Below are positions 34,750 to 43,942 of a DNA stretch of 64,000 nt, piece by piece. The DNA is from JAIBAJ01 sp965284645. Lineage in GTDB: Bacteria; Bacteroidota; Bacteroidia; JAIBAJ01. The notes beneath the pieces are model-generated. The model was not told the DNA's origin and did no database searches. It saw only the letters and a list, made by a program, of their open reading frames with translations. Position 1 is the first letter of the stretch. Each line of letters starts with the position of its first letter. The position numbers and the translations under genes were made by a program. The stretch is taken from positions 1,240,001-1,304,000 of the forward strand of contig OZ260106.1 of assembly GCA_965284645.1 (NCBI GenBank), in the 5' to 3' direction.

Positions 34750-36549
34750 ATGGAAACCAGAAACCTCGATACCATCCTCAAAACCCTGCCCGACAAGCCT
34801 GGTGTTTACCAATATTTCGATAAAGAAGGCAAAATTCTTTACGTTGGGAAGGCAAAATCGCTGAAGAAAAGGGTGAGCAGTTATTTCAATAAGCAGGTTT
34901 TTGAAAATGGGAAAACAGCAGTGTTAGTTCGTAAAATAGAGGATATTCGGTTTACGGTGGTTGACAATCCTTTGGAAGCCCTCCTGCTCGAAAATAGCTT
35001 AATCAAAAAGCTACAGCCCCGCTACAATGTGATGCTCAAAGACGACAAGACTTACCCTTGGATCGTCATAAAAAATGAACCCTTTCCTCGTATTTTTCCC
35101 ACACGCCGCTTCATAAAGGATGGTTCGGAGTATTTCGGTCCGTATGCCTCGGTTGTAATGATGAAAACCCTGCTCGACCTAATAAAGCAGTTGTACCCTC
35201 GCCGAACTTGTCCTCTGAACCTAACCAAACAAAACATTGATGCAGGCAAATTCAGGGTTTGCCTCGAATACCATATTGGCAACTGTAAAGGCCCTTGTGT
35301 AGGAAAACAATCTGAACTGGAATATGCCGACATGGTAAAACAGGTGAAGGAAATTATCAAAGGAAATCTCACCGAGGTATTGGCCATGTTGAAGGCCGAC
35401 ATGAAGGAAAAGGCAGCCAATCTTGAATTCGAACAGGCCCAAAAAGTCAAAGAAAAGATTGACATTTTGGAAAATTTCCAAGGAAAATCAACCATCGTTA
35501 ATCCAAGCATTTCCAATGTGGACGTTTTCAGCATCGCCAGCGACGAAGGTTATGCCTTTGTGAATTTCATGAAGGTGACCAATGGAGCCATTGTGCAAAC
35601 CCACACCTTGGAAATGAAGAAGAAATTGGATGAAACCAACGAGGAATTATTGCTTTTGGCCATTGCTGATATTCGGGATAAATTCAAAAGCCAAAGCAAG
35701 GAGGTTATCGTTCCGTATTTGCCTGAAATTGAATTCCCTGATATAGTTTTTTCAGTTCCTCAGCGCGGCGATAAGCGCAAACTTCTTGAGCTTTCTGAGC
35801 GCAATGCCGAACAATACAAAAAAGATAGACAGGCCCAGATTGCCCTCGTGGACCCTGAACGCCACACCAATCGTATTCTTGAGAAGATGATGCAGGACTT
35901 GCGCATGAAGGAAAAGCCAGTTCATATTGAATGTTTTGATAATTCCAACATCCAGGGAACCAATGCGGTTAGTGCCATGACGGTTTTCAAAAATGCAAAA
36001 CCTTCTAAAAAGGATTACCGACATTTTAATATCCGCACTGTGGTTGGGCCAAACGATTTTGCTAGCATGGAAGAAGTTATTTTCCGCCGTTACAAAAGAG
36101 CCCTCGACGAAAATCAGGCCTTGCCCCAGTTGATTGTTATCGATGGTGGTAAAGGTCAATTGTCATCAGCCATGCATTCGCTCAGCCAGCTCGGTTTAGT
36201 AGGAAAAGTAACTGTAATTGGTATAGCCAAAAAGTTGGAAGAGATTTATTTCCCTAACGATAGTTTGCCACTTTACCTCGATAAACGTAGCGAAACCCTT
36301 AAAATTATTCAGCAAATCCGTGATGAAGCCCATCGTTTTGGGATTACCCATCATCGAAGCAAACGAAATAAGGCTACTTTGCAAACCGAGCTTACACAGA
36401 TTCAGGGAATTAGTAATAAAACTGCCGAAAAACTGTTGGTTGAATTCCGTTCAGTAAAAGGTGTTTCAGAAGCCTCATTGCAGGCCTTGGAGTTGTTGGT
36501 TGGGCCCTCAAAAGCCAGATCAATTCAGGCCTATTTCAAAGCCAAATAG
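34750..36549 (+). CDS. uvrC: Excinuclease ABC subunit C
   Basis: A 599-residue nucleotide excision repair nuclease. The N-terminal GIY-YIG domain has GVY at 18-20, YVGKAKSLKKRV at 31-42 and the following Arg (3' incision). Then come the Cys-rich segment (PRRTCPLN...CLEYHIGNCKGPCVG), the UVR domain AANLEFEQAQKVKEKID, which binds UvrB, and the RNase H-like 5' nuclease (IECFDNSNIQGTNAV, QLIVIDGGKGQL, ITHHRSKR). It ends in a helix-hairpin-helix DNA-binding tail (IQGISNKTAEKLLVEF...). Full length; ATG at 34750 lies 24 bp after the previous gene. Confidence 0.96.
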   Translation: METRNLDTILKTLPDKPGVYQYFDKEGKILYVGKAKSLKKRVSSYFNKQVFENGKTAVLVRKIEDIRFTVVDNPLEALLLENSLIKKLQPRYNVMLKDDKTYPWIVIKNEPFPRIFPTRRFIKDGSEYFGPYASVVMMKTLLDLIKQLYPRRTCPLNLTKQNIDAGKFRVCLEYHIGNCKGPCVGKQSELEYADMVKQVKEIIKGNLTEVLAMLKADMKEKAANLEFEQAQKVKEKIDILENFQGKSTIVNPSISNVDVFSIASDEGYAFVNFMKVTNGAIVQTHTLEMKKKLDETNEELLLLAIADIRDKFKSQSKEVIVPYLPEIEFPDIVFSVPQRGDKRKLLELSERNAEQYKKDRQAQIALVDPERHTNRILEKMMQDLRMKEKPVHIECFDNSNIQGTNAVSAMTVFKNAKPSKKDYRHFNIRTVVGPNDFASMEEVIFRRYKRALDENQALPQLIVIDGGKGQLSSAMHSLSQLGLVGKVTVIGIAKKLEEIYFPNDSLPLYLDKRSETLKIIQQIRDEAHRFGITHHRSKRNKATLQTELTQIQGISNKTAEKLLVEFRSVKGVSEASLQALELLVGPSKARSIQAYFKAK

Positions 36550-36612
36550 CAAATTAATCGGCACCACTATTTATTTTTTTCCAATTTTTAGTGTTCGAAT
36601 TTAAGTTCTTTC

Positions 36613-36768
36613 TTCCCGGGTAGGGATAGTAGCGAAAAGCCCACAGGGATGCGGAGGAACGGAGCAGACCGAGGACTTGCAGCGAATAGCCCGACCATTC
36701 GCCTATCACAAAGCTTAAAATAGGGCACGAATGGTTTTGGCGAATGGGACCCGCCAAATAAAAAATAG
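36613..36768 (-). repeat. Structured dispersed repeat (SDR), copy E
   Basis: Read on the minus strand it starts ATTTGGCGGGTCCC. Main stem CCATTCGCC/GGCGAATGG (36739-36747 and 36695-36703). A second CGAATGG at 36728-36734 could pair with the same arm. It continues through GGGCTATTCGCTGCAAGTCC, CTCCGCATCCCTGTGGG and CTACTATCCCTACCCGGG. Nearly identical to copy F. It lies in the 332-bp gap after uvrC; the rest of the gap up to 36881 shows nothing recognised. Confidence 0.9.
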
Positions 36769-36881
36769 GAAGAAATGTAATTCCTACAACCTTATTTTGT
36801 TGGTTTTAATAGCCAAAAGGAAGATTAATGAATGTATTTATTTGAGGTTTGAAACCACTTAAAAAGTCAAAATAGATGAAT

Positions 36882-37997
36882 TTAGTGCAAATCCAAGGCT
36901 TTTTTAATCATCCATTCCAACTGAACAAGGTCAATAATTAAATTATAGTTTTGAGTGATTTGATAATTCAATTCTTCATGGGAAGGTACAGATTGGCTTC
37001 CAACATGATAATATTTTAACTGATTATTTGAAGCAACTAACCAATAATCCACATTGTGATGCCAATCGGCGATTAATTCAATTATTCTGGTGTCAGGTGA
37101 ACAAAAGAAAATATTGGTTAAATTAGCTCCATGTGTAGAAATTATGACCTTAGATTCGTTAAACAATCGGATTTGTTGATCAAGGGATAAATCTTCATTT
37201 TCAATTATTTCAAAGTCATACTTTTTTAAAAGATCAAGTAGCTCTTTCTGGTTAATGGCATTTCTCCATGGTGCTTTATTTCTGCTAATGAAGATGTTTC
37301 TTTTTGGATTTACCAGGGAAGTTTTTACTAGTTTACGTTTTATAAATTTATTGGGTGCAGGATTATGCGAGACTTCAGTAGGTACGATTAACTCTTCGAA
37401 ACTATAATGTTGCCCTTCATTTAAGAACACCAATTTTTCGGCAGGAATTCCCATTTTTTCAAGAGATTCTCTTTGGGCAGGAAATGAAATAGGGTTAACC
37501 AAAAAGTAATCAAAGGTGTTAATTGGGAAACCTGCTTGTTCGGCAATAACAATTTTGGGTAATAAATCAATGATCCAATGATAATATACAGTATCCGCCC
37601 CAAGCGTCGCTAGCATTAAGGTTCTTCCTTTAAGCTTAATTGGAGAAGGCAAAAAGGCTTCTGTAAAAATGGGGTGAAGATTTCTTTTTAGGGGATCCTT
37701 AGAAAGTTCATGCACCAATTCATTTGCTTCGGTAATTACAGAGAAGAGGTAATTATTGCGAAACACCCTGGCGTTCTTCAATTCACATGCAAATAAGGGA
37801 GGGCTTGGGAAACAAAAGTTCTCAGTAAAATTCTGATTATAGAATTCTTCTTTTGTTACAGGTTTTGGCAAAAGCAAGGTAGTTCCAGAAAACGCGATCC
37901 GTTTTTTAATAGAATGGATTGAAATTGTTCCTTTTGGCCTACCTCCAAAGTAACCTTTCAATGACCAAGGAAGTTTATTTAAAATAAAACTACGCAT
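36882..37997 (-). CDS. Family 61 glycosyltransferase (DUF563)
   Basis: A 371-residue protein of the GT61 family. The core has TLMLATLGADTVYYHWIIDLLPKI (H-W-x2-D-x-LP), FDYFLVN, NIFISRNKAPWRNAINQKEL (R-N and basic patch), and VIISTHGANLTNIFFCSPDTRIIEL (the GAxLTN motif). GT61 enzymes transfer xylose, arabinose or N-acetylglucosamine in eukaryotes, and bacterial members act on surface glycans. Donor and acceptor are unknown here. The next gene on the same strand starts 43 bp before it (BtrH-like). No other glycan genes are adjacent. Confidence 0.85.
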   Translation of the reverse strand: MRSFILNKLPWSLKGYFGGRPKGTISIHSIKKRIAFSGTTLLLPKPVTKEEFYNQNFTENFCFPSPPLFACELKNARVFRNNYLFSVITEANELVHELSKDPLKRNLHPIFTEAFLPSPIKLKGRTLMLATLGADTVYYHWIIDLLPKIVIAEQAGFPINTFDYFLVNPISFPAQRESLEKMGIPAEKLVFLNEGQHYSFEELIVPTEVSHNPAPNKFIKRKLVKTSLVNPKRNIFISRNKAPWRNAINQKELLDLLKKYDFEIIENEDLSLDQQIRLFNESKVIISTHGANLTNIFFCSPDTRIIELIADWHHNVDYWLVASNNQLKYYHVGSQSVPSHEELNYQITQNYNLIIDLVQLEWMIKKALDLH

Positions 37998-38040
37998 AAA
38001 ATTAAATTTGTTAGGGCATTAAGGCCAATATTAAGAAGGA

Positions 38041-39060
38041 TCAGAGATGTACACTCCTAAGTTTCTTGAAGAAACTAACCTCCTGTTTTCCAATTCCATA
38101 CAATTGAGAAGATAATGAATTAAAATTTTCAACATCGGTTTGTCGGCCTTTACAGATGCGGCCTGCGGCGAAGGCAAAATCGCGCCATTGGTCACCGATC
38201 TGGGTCATTTCCTTTGCCATTGAAGAAAGTTCAGGATTTTGAAGACGTTTTGAAGCTTGTTGTAAAAAAGCTGCGTACATAAATCGAAATCCGGCGCCAC
38301 CTGTCCCTATTTCTTCTTGCATACGGACGATGTTTCCAAGGAATAAAATAGCTTTACGTTCGTCCAAATCTTTTGGATAATTTTTGACCTTTTTGGCGAG
38401 GTAGGAAATAGCTTGTGAACCGAAAAAGGGTAAGATAGGAGGAGTCATCGTGTTTTCGTAGCCGGTCCAACGAATAGCTTTTTTGATTGCGGGATTAAAG
38501 TCGATTTCGGAAGGGAGTTTAATTGGGTAGTACATTTTCCCATTGGGAGCCATGACACCTTTAGGGAAGCGTGCCCTTTCTAAATCTTTGGGAGAGATGG
38601 TAGTAACATAATCCATAACTGGATCACTCACTTTGTATTCGCCATTTTCTTTACCAAATACAAGGAGGTTGTGGGCATTGAAATGGAAACGGAATGCTTT
38701 AGGGAGGTAAGGCAAATAGAAGACGCTTGTAAGCATACCAACAGGATAGCCTTTATCTAGAACTCTATCCAATTCATCCATTGCCTTTTGTTTGTTATTT
38801 CCGAAGGATTTGGATTCGAAGTCGATACCAAGGCGGGAGGTCAGTCGTTTTGAGATTAAACCAGGAAGGACCCGATAGGTAGTACCGGGAATGCCATTCA
38901 GTTTTAGAAAAGGCATATGAGCAAAGAAAATTCCGGATCCAATTCCGAAAGCCATAGGTTCGGAGATGTCGAGACCATGGTAGCGCAGTAAATTACTGAT
39001 AGTGCCGCTTTCGCAATGGGCTGCTTGTTTATGTATGTAGTTCGTAATCAAGGTGTGCAA
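38041..39060 (-). CDS. BtrH N-terminal/DUF4872 domain protein
   Basis: A 339-residue protein. The N-terminal part (about 1-150) matches BtrH, the butirosin-pathway acyltransferase that moves an acyl chain from a carrier protein to an amine. HCESGTISNLLRYHG carries the expected nucleophilic Cys17, and later FNAHNLLVFG and DPVMDYV supply the His and Asp of a papain-like triad. The C-terminal part (about 170-339) is DUF4872-like. In Bacteroidota such proteins are found near lipid or acyl-carrier genes. No carrier protein or synthase is adjacent here. A surface-lipid or peptidase role is possible. Confidence 0.8.
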   Translation of the reverse strand: MHTLITNYIHKQAAHCESGTISNLLRYHGLDISEPMAFGIGSGIFFAHMPFLKLNGIPGTTYRVLPGLISKRLTSRLGIDFESKSFGNNKQKAMDELDRVLDKGYPVGMLTSVFYLPYLPKAFRFHFNAHNLLVFGKENGEYKVSDPVMDYVTTISPKDLERARFPKGVMAPNGKMYYPIKLPSEIDFNPAIKKAIRWTGYENTMTPPILPFFGSQAISYLAKKVKNYPKDLDERKAILFLGNIVRMQEEIGTGGAGFRFMYAAFLQQASKRLQNPELSSMAKEMTQIGDQWRDFAFAAGRICKGRQTDVENFNSLSSQLYGIGKQEVSFFKKLRSVHL

Positions 39061-39367
39061 AGTTAAATTTTGAGGGCTTTTTTCCTATCTTTAAAATTGA
39101 TTCTAAAAATAAAAACTACCCCAATGTTTGCAAATAACTGAATTTCAGCATGTTGCTTAGTTTTTGTGAGGCAAAAAAAAATTAAGAAATGAAGCAATTT
39201 TTAAAAAGAAGATTCGTTTCTTTGGAGCCTCAAAATTTTAGGGCCTATTTGAACAAACTTCTACACTTGTTTTATTTATTAAGCTTCTTAAATCTTTAGT
39301 CTGAACCAATTTTTACGAATGGTTTCAGGATAAGGAAGTAAAAGCTATTTTTGTTGCCCTTTTTAAG
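39061..39367. other. 307-bp divergent intergenic region with porV promoter
   Basis: AT-rich DNA between the divergent BtrH-like gene and porV. TATTTTTG at 39346-39353, followed by TTGCCC, is a good -7 element 22 bp before the porV ATG, with TTTC at 39323-39326 as a weak -33. No repeat, RNA or small gene was recognised. Confidence 0.5.
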
Positions 39368-40615
39368 ATGAAAGACTTTAAAAAACTAGTAGGAGTAACC
39401 TTGTTTTTGACCTTAGGCGCCCAAATGAGTTATGGCCAAGGACAAAACAGTTTGAATGATCAAAAAGCTGAGTTAAACACAATAACCACAGCTGTTCCAT
39501 TTTTAATGATATCACCAGACGCTCGCGCTGGGGCGATGGGCGATTGCGGGGCAGCCACTTCATCCGACATTAATTTTATGCATTGGAATCCTTCCAAGTT
39601 GGCATTTTTGGATAAGCCTTATGGGTTTGCCATTGATTATACGCCGTGGTTGAGAGCCTTGGTTCCAGATATCAATTTAGGGTACGTAACCGGATATTTG
39701 AAATTTGGAAAGAAAATGGACCAAGGAGTTGGGGTTTCTTTGCGTTATTTCAGTATGGGTGACATTACCTTTACGGACAATACGGGAAACAATATTGGCC
39801 AATATCGTCCCAATGAATTTGCCATTGATTTAAACTATGCACGGAAGTTGTCAAAGAATTTTTCTGGATCAATTGCTTTGCGTTTTATCAATTCAAATCT
39901 AACCGGTGGTTATTCGGTAGGAGGAACTGGTTCGGTGGGGCGTGCGGTAGCGGCTGATTTATCTTTCTTTTACCAATCCAATAAAATTAAGTTGGGGTCG
40001 AAGGATGGTATTGTAACGGCTGGTTTGAACTTTTCAAATATTGGATCAAAAATATCCTATAGCAACACCAAAATCCAACGTGACTTTCTTCCCCAGAACA
40101 TGCGTTTGGGTGCAGGTTTAAAGATATTTATTGATGATCATAATACAGTGGGATTTTATTTTGATTTGAATAAACTATTGGTTCCTACGCCGCCAGTATA
40201 TGCTACGGATGCAAATGGACAAATTTTAGAAGATCCTAATGGAAATAAAATCATTGAAAAAGGGAAGGATCCGAATGTTGGCATAGTTGGTGGTATTTTC
40301 CAATCTTTTGGTGATGCGCCATTTGGGTTTAAGGAGGAGTTGGCTGAATATAATATTTCTGGAGGAATGGAATACTGGTATAACAATCTTTTCGCTGTTC
40401 GAGGAGGGTATTTCAATGAATCCAAATGGAAGGGATATAGGAAATATTTTACCATTGGAATTGGGTTTAAATACAGTGTTTTCGGATTGGATTTTGCGTA
40501 TTTAATTCCTGCAACCCAGGGTGTAAGAAACCCATTGGAGAATACCTTGCGTTTCACCTTGTCATTTGATTTTAACAAGGCAAGTGCAAAAGCAGAAGGT
40601 GCAGATTCAAAATAA
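39368..40615 (+). CDS. porV: Type IX secretion system outer-membrane channel protein PorV
   Basis: A 415-residue outer-membrane barrel. Signal peptide: MKDFKKLVGVTLFLTLGAQMSYGQ. It opens with the PorV signature TTAVPFLMISPDARAGAMGDCGAATSSDINFMHWNPSKLAFL, then GFAIDYTPWLRALVPDINLGYV. The C-terminal barrel strand ends NPLENTLRFTLSFDFNK. PorV shuttles cargo proteins with C-terminal sorting domains from the SprA pore to the attachment complex. The window holds at least four such cargo proteins (9613, 14295, 19503 and 20648). Other T9SS genes are not in the window. Confidence 0.92.
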   Translation: MKDFKKLVGVTLFLTLGAQMSYGQGQNSLNDQKAELNTITTAVPFLMISPDARAGAMGDCGAATSSDINFMHWNPSKLAFLDKPYGFAIDYTPWLRALVPDINLGYVTGYLKFGKKMDQGVGVSLRYFSMGDITFTDNTGNNIGQYRPNEFAIDLNYARKLSKNFSGSIALRFINSNLTGGYSVGGTGSVGRAVAADLSFFYQSNKIKLGSKDGIVTAGLNFSNIGSKISYSNTKIQRDFLPQNMRLGAGLKIFIDDHNTVGFYFDLNKLLVPTPPVYATDANGQILEDPNGNKIIEKGKDPNVGIVGGIFQSFGDAPFGFKEELAEYNISGGMEYWYNNLFAVRGGYFNESKWKGYRKYFTIGIGFKYSVFGLDFAYLIPATQGVRNPLENTLRFTLSFDFNKASAKAEGADSK

Positions 40616-40629
40616 CCAATTTTACATTA

Positions 40630-41190
40630 ATGGTCATGAAAAGTAGTCTATTCTGTTCCATATTGTTTGTGGCAATTTGGGGATTATCGTCTTGCAAAGA
40701 AGAATGCACGTTAAATTGTCAAAATGGTGCCACATGTATTCAAAACGATCCTACTTACGGCAGTAACAATGCTGGTTATCGTTGCGAGTGTGCCACAGGA
40801 TTTGAAGGTTCGACTTGTGGGGTAAAAACCTTGGACAAATTGATTGGAAATTATGAGGGAGGTGGATTTTGTGCAGGCAACCAAAATTTAAATTTTGAAG
40901 TTTCCGAAGTGTCTGCAAGTGATGGAAGAAATTTCAATATAGGTCTGATTGAGGCAAATTACTACACAAAGATTGACACCGTTATTAGCAATAAAAGTTA
41001 TACAAAATATAAGTTTTTGGTAGGGCAACAAACCACTTCGATAGATACAGCAGGAAATGGCACAGCTGTAAGTTTATCCTTATCTGGAAGTGGTTATTTT
41101 TTGGGAGATTCGAGTATGATTTTGGACTTGAAATTTCCAAAGGTGGGTGGAGGGACTACCCTTTGTACTAGTTCTTACACCAAACAATAA
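40630..41190 (+). CDS. Lipoprotein with EGF-like domain
   Basis: A 186-residue lipoprotein with signal peptide ending WGLSSC|KEE (Cys about 22). The EGF-like domain follows directly: six cysteines in CTLNCQNGATC...CECATGFEGSTC. The last 115 residues are a beta-rich domain (LIGNYEGGGFCAGNQ...) of unknown fold. The gene follows porV by 14 bp and may be co-transcribed. It is convergent with the copper ATPase gene. The start may be ATG 40630 or the ATG six bases later. Function unknown; a PorV partner role would be speculation. Confidence 0.78.
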   Translation: MVMKSSLFCSILFVAIWGLSSCKEECTLNCQNGATCIQNDPTYGSNNAGYRCECATGFEGSTCGVKTLDKLIGNYEGGGFCAGNQNLNFEVSEVSASDGRNFNIGLIEANYYTKIDTVISNKSYTKYKFLVGQQTTSIDTAGNGTAVSLSLSGSGYFLGDSSMILDLKFPKVGGGTTLCTSSYTKQ

Positions 41191-41195
41191 AAGAA

Positions 41196-43622
41196 TTATC
41201 CTTCCCTATCTAGAACTTTTGCCATCAAGGAACTAAGTCCGGTTGACAAAACAACAATTGAGATGGAACTTAGTGGCATCAAAATAGCTGCAATAACTGG
41301 TGAAAGAACCCCTTGAACAGCAAAAGCCAAGCCGATAAAATTATAGATGGAGGAAATAAAGAAAGTGGTAATAGTTACTGTTTTTGTGGTTTTGGCCATG
41401 CGGAGGAAGTAGTCCAATTTCCCCAAATTTGCACCATCTAAAATGGCATCACAGGCAGGGGAAAAATTGTTCGTATCGTCTGAAATTGCAATACCGACAT
41501 CACTATATTTTAGTGCGCCTGCATCATTTAATCCATCACCAACCATTAATACGGTTTTCCCTTGGCTACGTAAGGCTTGGACAAATTTCATTTTATCTTC
41601 CGGTTTTTGATTAAACCTGATTTCAGCATGGGATCCGAATATTGATTCAACTGTTTTTTGTTCAGAATCATTATCTCCTGATAGTACTTTTAGGTTGAAT
41701 TTCTGGCCTAATTGCTCAATTAGCTTTTTCAAACCATCACGGTAAGCGTTATTAAAACTAAAGAATCCTTTCAATTCGCCATCAATCATCAAAAAAACCT
41801 TTGTAGAATTGAGTGTAGAATTGGTTTGATTTCCAGTGACAAAAAACTCAGATCCCATAACCACAAAGTGATTCCCTATTTGGGCTTTTAGCCCCTTTCC
41901 TGGTATTTCGACAAAATCATTAACTGTCCAATTTGTTTTTTCATTTACAAAGTTGGAAGTGATTTTACGGCTAAGAGGGTGAGAAGATTGGGAGGAGAGG
42001 GATACTGCCAAAGCCAATTCTTTGTTGCTTAGTTTTGGTCCTTCAAATCGTATGCTGGCTCCATGGGTTATAGTTCCAGTTTTATCAAAAATTATTGTAT
42101 CAATCCTAGATAATTTTTCAATTACAGCCGCATTTTTAAGGTAGAGTTTTCTTCTTCCGAAGAGTCGAAGAACATTTCCACTAGCAAAGGTATTGGTTAG
42201 TAAAAGGCCACAAGGGCAGGCTACAATTAATACAGCAGTAAATGCATTTAGTGCTTTTGATGGGTCGATAAAAGACCAAATTACGCCGGATAGAATAGAA
42301 ATCAGGAGCACAGCAGAGGTGAAATACTTATTGATTCGATCAATATAGGTTTTTTGAATTTTCTCTTGTTCTGATTTGGTATCTTGGTTCCAAAGCTGTG
42401 TTAAGTAACTTTGAGAGGTTGGGTTTACCACTTCCATTCTTACAGCACCCTCCATTTGTTTACCGCCAGCATAAAGTAGGTCACCGGCTATTTTTTTGAT
42501 TGGTTCTGATTCACCGGTGATGAAGCTATAATCTATATGTGCTTGAGGGCTAAGAAGAATGGAATCTGCTGGGATTAATTCATTGTTTCGGATATAGATG
42601 GTATCGCCTTTTTTGAGGGAAGAAACCGGTTTGTTCGTTTCAGATCCATCTTTATTAAGCACAGAGACACCTACAGGAAAATAGGATTTATAGTCCCTTT
42701 CAAATGACATCGTTTCGTAAGTCTTATTTTGGAAGTATCTTCCGATGAGCATAAAGAAAACTATACCTGACATAGAATCAAGATATCCAGCACCGGTTTG
42801 GCTTAGGATTTCAAAAACACTACGAACGAAAGTAACAAGTATAGCCAAGGCCACAGGAGCGTCAATATTGAGGTATTTAAATTTCAAACCCTTGTATGCA
42901 GAAACAAAAAATTCTGATGCAGAATAAAAGAATACTGGAAGAGAAAGAAAGAGATTAAGATACCCAAAGAAAGTTTGGAGGTTTTCCTGTTCCATGAAAT
43001 TTCCTGAAGAGAAATATTCAGGAAAGCTAAGCATCATAATATTTCCGAAGCAGAAACCGGCCAATCCAATTTTTATTACCCGAGTTCTTGATTCGTTTTT
43101 TGTTGCATTTTTTTCAAGGTCTTTAAGGTTGATTAGTGGTTCATACCCTATATTAGCCATGAGGGCAACCAGTTCAGACATTTTAACTTGTTGATGGTTA
43201 AAAACAATGGTAGCCTCTTTTCTAACGAAATTGACTTTTGAGCTACTTACACCAGGATTTAATCTGTGTAAATTCTCGAGTAGCCAAATGCAAGAACTGC
43301 AGTGCATTTTGGGTATAAAAAAGACAACATGGGTTTGGATATCGTTTTTAAATCGAATAATTTTATCAAACACTTGTTGATCGTCGAGGAATTCAAATTT
43401 AGAGGCGAGGTTTGTTATTTTGAGGGTTTGTCCGGGGTTTTGATTAAGGTTATAGTAAGTGCATAAATCATTTTCACGTAAAAGGTCATAAACCAACTTA
43501 CAACCTTCACAACAAAATTCCTTTTGGTCGAATTGAATTATTTCATTTTGGCATGATTCGCCACAATGGAAGCAGGTGTGAATTTTTGTTTTTGGAGGGG
43601 CTATGGTATAGTTTTCCATCAT
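41196..43622 (-). CDS. ccoI: CcoI/FixI-type copper-transporting P1B-ATPase
   Basis: An 808-residue heavy-metal ATPase. The N-terminal Cys-rich zinc-ribbon-like part has CFHCGESC...CCEGC, followed by an HMA-type domain with MHCSSCIWL. The intramembrane copper motif is VACPCGLLL; the phosphorylation motif is DKTGTIT; late GDGLNDAGAL is the hinge motif. The extra N-terminal Cys domain is typical of CcoI/FixI/CopA2 proteins that load copper for cbb3 oxidase. The cbb3 genes themselves start at 62.3 kb, and no other cco gene is beside ccoI. The start is ATG 43622 (a further ATG follows at 43619). Divergent from the histidine kinase gene. Confidence 0.93.
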   Translation of the reverse strand: MMENYTIAPPKTKIHTCFHCGESCQNEIIQFDQKEFCCEGCKLVYDLLRENDLCTYYNLNQNPGQTLKITNLASKFEFLDDQQVFDKIIRFKNDIQTHVVFFIPKMHCSSCIWLLENLHRLNPGVSSSKVNFVRKEATIVFNHQQVKMSELVALMANIGYEPLINLKDLEKNATKNESRTRVIKIGLAGFCFGNIMMLSFPEYFSSGNFMEQENLQTFFGYLNLFLSLPVFFYSASEFFVSAYKGLKFKYLNIDAPVALAILVTFVRSVFEILSQTGAGYLDSMSGIVFFMLIGRYFQNKTYETMSFERDYKSYFPVGVSVLNKDGSETNKPVSSLKKGDTIYIRNNELIPADSILLSPQAHIDYSFITGESEPIKKIAGDLLYAGGKQMEGAVRMEVVNPTSQSYLTQLWNQDTKSEQEKIQKTYIDRINKYFTSAVLLISILSGVIWSFIDPSKALNAFTAVLIVACPCGLLLTNTFASGNVLRLFGRRKLYLKNAAVIEKLSRIDTIIFDKTGTITHGASIRFEGPKLSNKELALAVSLSSQSSHPLSRKITSNFVNEKTNWTVNDFVEIPGKGLKAQIGNHFVVMGSEFFVTGNQTNSTLNSTKVFLMIDGELKGFFSFNNAYRDGLKKLIEQLGQKFNLKVLSGDNDSEQKTVESIFGSHAEIRFNQKPEDKMKFVQALRSQGKTVLMVGDGLNDAGALKYSDVGIAISDDTNNFSPACDAILDGANLGKLDYFLRMAKTTKTVTITTFFISSIYNFIGLAFAVQGVLSPVIAAILMPLSSISIVVLSTGLSSLMAKVLDREG

Positions 43623-43873
43623 CAAGTTTGATTTAAGTTTCCTTATCTGTTCCTTTGAAAATTATCCAAAATGGAATGGGATAAAATCCAGGAAAAGGAA
43701 AGTGACGCCTTTTTCTATTATAATCACTCCTAGTTTGAAGGTTTTTGGATGCGTTATTACTACTAAATAAAAAATCCTTTTCAACCTTCAATAAGACTAA
43801 TTGCTATAAGGTTTTGGATGCAAAATTCAGATAGTTAATTGATTAGCATCTTGAGTGGCATCATTTAAAACCA

Positions 43874-43916
43874 TGATATTCGTCATATTTTAAAAAAATA
43901 AATCAAAATAGCTTTG
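43874..43916 (+). promoter_or_regulatory. Predicted Crp-family site and -7 element before the histidine kinase
   Basis: TGA-N6-TCA (TGATATTCGTCA, 43874-43885; centre 43879.5) followed by TAGCTTTG at 43909-43916. The centre-to-(-7) distance is 29.5 bp, the same as at three other sites (46243, 47148, 62238). Assuming the start point is about 11 bp downstream of the first -7 base, the site centre is near -41, the class II activator position. The rest of the 320-bp gap to ccoI shows nothing else recognised. Confidence 0.6.
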
Positions 43917-43942
43917 CCAAATTTCATTTTACTACCTTAGCC

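Noticed and set aside
43623..43942. A Crp-like site upstream of ccoI on the minus strand
   Set aside because: A weak -7 element (TAATTTTC at 43657-43664) is present, but no TGA-N6-TCA lies 29.5 bp from it, so ccoI was not placed in the predicted regulon.
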